A DNA stretch of 16,299 bases from DRLZ01 sp036478815 (GTDB lineage: Bacteria; Pseudomonadota; Gammaproteobacteria; Methylococcales; DRLZ01), in contig JAZGEP010000277.1 in assembly GCA_036478815.1 (NCBI GenBank), positions 1 to 16,299 on the forward strand. The letters run 5' to 3'. Made by a program: the position numbers and the translations under genes. How positions within the stretch are numbered: the first letter of the stretch is position 1; each line of letters starts with the position of its first letter. Of the stretch, positions 15,039-16,299 are shown piece by piece. The notes under the pieces are model-generated. The model did no database searches. It was not told the DNA's origin and saw only the letters and a program-made list of their open reading frames with translations.

Positions 15039-16160
15039 ATGGGCGTACCTTTAAGACAGCAAGCAGCGGTAGGACAATACCTTCTAAAGCAAAAAATCAA
15101 GGGGAACAAACGTTATCCACTGGTATTAATGTTAGAGCCATTGTTTCAATGCAATCTTGCTTGTGCAGGTTGCGGGAAAATTGATTACCCGAAAGAAACC
15201 TTGGAAAAACGCATGAGTGTTGACGAATGCCTACAAGCTGTTGATGAGTGCGGCGCACCGATTGTTTCTATTCCGGGCGGCGAACCTCTGTTGCACAAGG
15301 AAATGCCAGAAATTATTGAAGGCATCATCGCGCGAAAAAAATTCGTCTACTTGTGTACCAATGCTTTGTTGATGAAAAAACGCATCAAGGATTACACGCC
15401 ATCACCGTATTTAACCTTTTCTGTACATCTGGATGGATTACAAGAAAAACATGATGAAGCAGTGTGTCAGGATGGTACGTTTGATCGTGCTGTAGAGGCG
15501 ATTAAGATCGGTTTGGAAAAAGGCTTTAGAGTCACTGTTAATTGCACGTTGTTTGATGGGGAAGTTCCAGAGCATGTGGCAGAGTTTCTGGATTATGCCA
15601 TGGAACTTGGTGTCGAAGGTGTGACCATCTCGCCAGGATTCAGTTATGAGCATGCACCGAATCAAGACGTATTTATTAAAAACAGTACGACTAAACGGTT
15701 GTTTCGAGGCATTTTCAGAATTGGGAAAAGTCGTAAATGGCGTCTTAATCACTCCAGTTTGTATCTGGATTTTCTGGCAGGGAATCAGAAATATGATTGT
15801 ACGCCTTGGGGGAATCCAACCCGCAATATTTTTGGCTGGCAGAAACCATGTTATTTATTAGCTGATGAAGGTTATACAGATAGTTTTCAGGGGTTGATGG
15901 ATGAAACCCCATGGGAGAAATATGGCAGTGCTACAAACCCTAAATGCTCCAACTGTATGGCGCATTGTGGTTATGAAGCGACTGCGGTCCAAGATACAGT
16001 TGATCACCCTATCAAAGCATTGATCAGTGCGCTGAGGGGGCCAATTACAAATGGGCCAATGGTGTCTGACCCGCAACTGGCAACAGGACTTGATGCAGGC
16101 GAGCAGCCGATCAAAATAGAGCCACACAAGGCACGTCGAGAAACAGAATCGATTAATTAG
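15039..16160 (+). CDS. hpnH: Adenosyl-hopene transferase HpnH (radical SAM)
   Basis: The 373-aa product starts MGVPLRQQAAVGQYLLKQK, the usual HpnH N-terminus, and has the radical SAM motif CNLACAGC (C38, C42, C45), then SIPGGEPLLHKEMPEI. HpnH cleaves S-adenosylmethionine and adds the 5'-deoxyadenosyl radical to hopene, forming adenosylhopane, the substrate of HpnG. Late cysteines (KCSNCMAHCGYEA) are a family feature near the C-terminus. A longer frame begins at 14970, but the ribosome site and family length favour 15039. It probably shares a transcript with ispH. No terminator is visible after it. Confidence 0.93.
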   Translation: MGVPLRQQAAVGQYLLKQKIKGNKRYPLVLMLEPLFQCNLACAGCGKIDYPKETLEKRMSVDECLQAVDECGAPIVSIPGGEPLLHKEMPEIIEGIIARKKFVYLCTNALLMKKRIKDYTPSPYLTFSVHLDGLQEKHDEAVCQDGTFDRAVEAIKIGLEKGFRVTVNCTLFDGEVPEHVAEFLDYAMELGVEGVTISPGFSYEHAPNQDVFIKNSTTKRLFRGIFRIGKSRKWRLNHSSLYLDFLAGNQKYDCTPWGNPTRNIFGWQKPCYLLADEGYTDSFQGLMDETPWEKYGSATNPKCSNCMAHCGYEATAVQDTVDHPIKALISALRGPITNGPMVSDPQLATGLDAGEQPIKIEPHKARRETESIN

Positions 16161-16299
16161 GTGTGAGGGTTTAATAACTAAAGTTTCGGAGTTCATTTTA
16201 CCCTCCACCGAAGGTTTATGAACTTGATTTATAAGGTCTCAAGCCGAAGAGTCTTGGGCTCGAGTTGCAGGACTTGTATAAAAAAGTATTGTATGTGTG
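16161..16299 (+). other. Unassigned sequence after hpnH
   Basis: No recognisable gene. A frame opens at ATG 16218 and runs to the window edge (27 codons), but it matches nothing I know and its upstream GAAGG is too close to the start. Short inverted repeats (AGTTCAT near 16191 with ATGAACT near 16218) do not form a terminator with a T tract. Confidence 0.3.

Overview
The window looks like chromosomal DNA of a moderately AT-rich gammaproteobacterium. Its centre is a hopanoid (bacterial sterol-like lipid) gene cluster. A gammaproteobacterial methanotroph or close relative fits best, for four reasons: squalene is made by a single Sqs-type enzyme, an hpnO aminotransferase for aminohopanoids is present, a cytochrome P460-family protein lies nearby, and the intergenic spaces are full of palindromic repeats. 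This assignment is inference; no rRNA or species marker is present.

Layout. Bases 1-1607 (+) hold the 3' part of a PP2C phosphatase/Ser-Thr kinase fusion with a C-terminal membrane anchor. Bases 1604-1910 hold two different structured repeats side by side (called A1 and B1 here). A secreted cytochrome P460-family protein (2031-2537, +) then faces a secreted cupredoxin fusion (2744-3541, -), with a third palindromic repeat (C1) between them. Bases 3701-3979 hold the decayed remains of a REP-associated tyrosine transposase (RAYT) and a REP hairpin. The minus-strand run from 13378 down to 4006 is sqs, shc, hpnG, hpnN, hpnO and a GT4 glycosyltransferase. On the plus strand, ispH and hpnH (13982-16160) diverge from it. 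The 600-bp divergent region holds a good sigma70-type promoter for sqs and second copies of repeats B and A.

How the genes work together. IspH supplies IPP and DMAPP. Sqs joins two farnesyl diphosphates into squalene, and Shc cyclises squalene to hopene. HpnH adds an adenosyl group, HpnG removes adenine, and HpnO aminates the extended side chain. HpnN is the predicted carrier to the outer membrane. The GT4 enzyme could glycosylate a hopanoid or another envelope molecule; nothing in the sequence decides this.

The least expected signal is between the genes. Three families of 145-166 bp palindromic elements each occur twice. In families A and B, the two copies differ in their stems by paired, compensatory changes, while the non-stem core of A stays almost identical. 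That is the pattern of a conserved folded nucleic acid rather than of a decaying transposon end. Three of the six copies begin within a few bases of a gene's stop codon.
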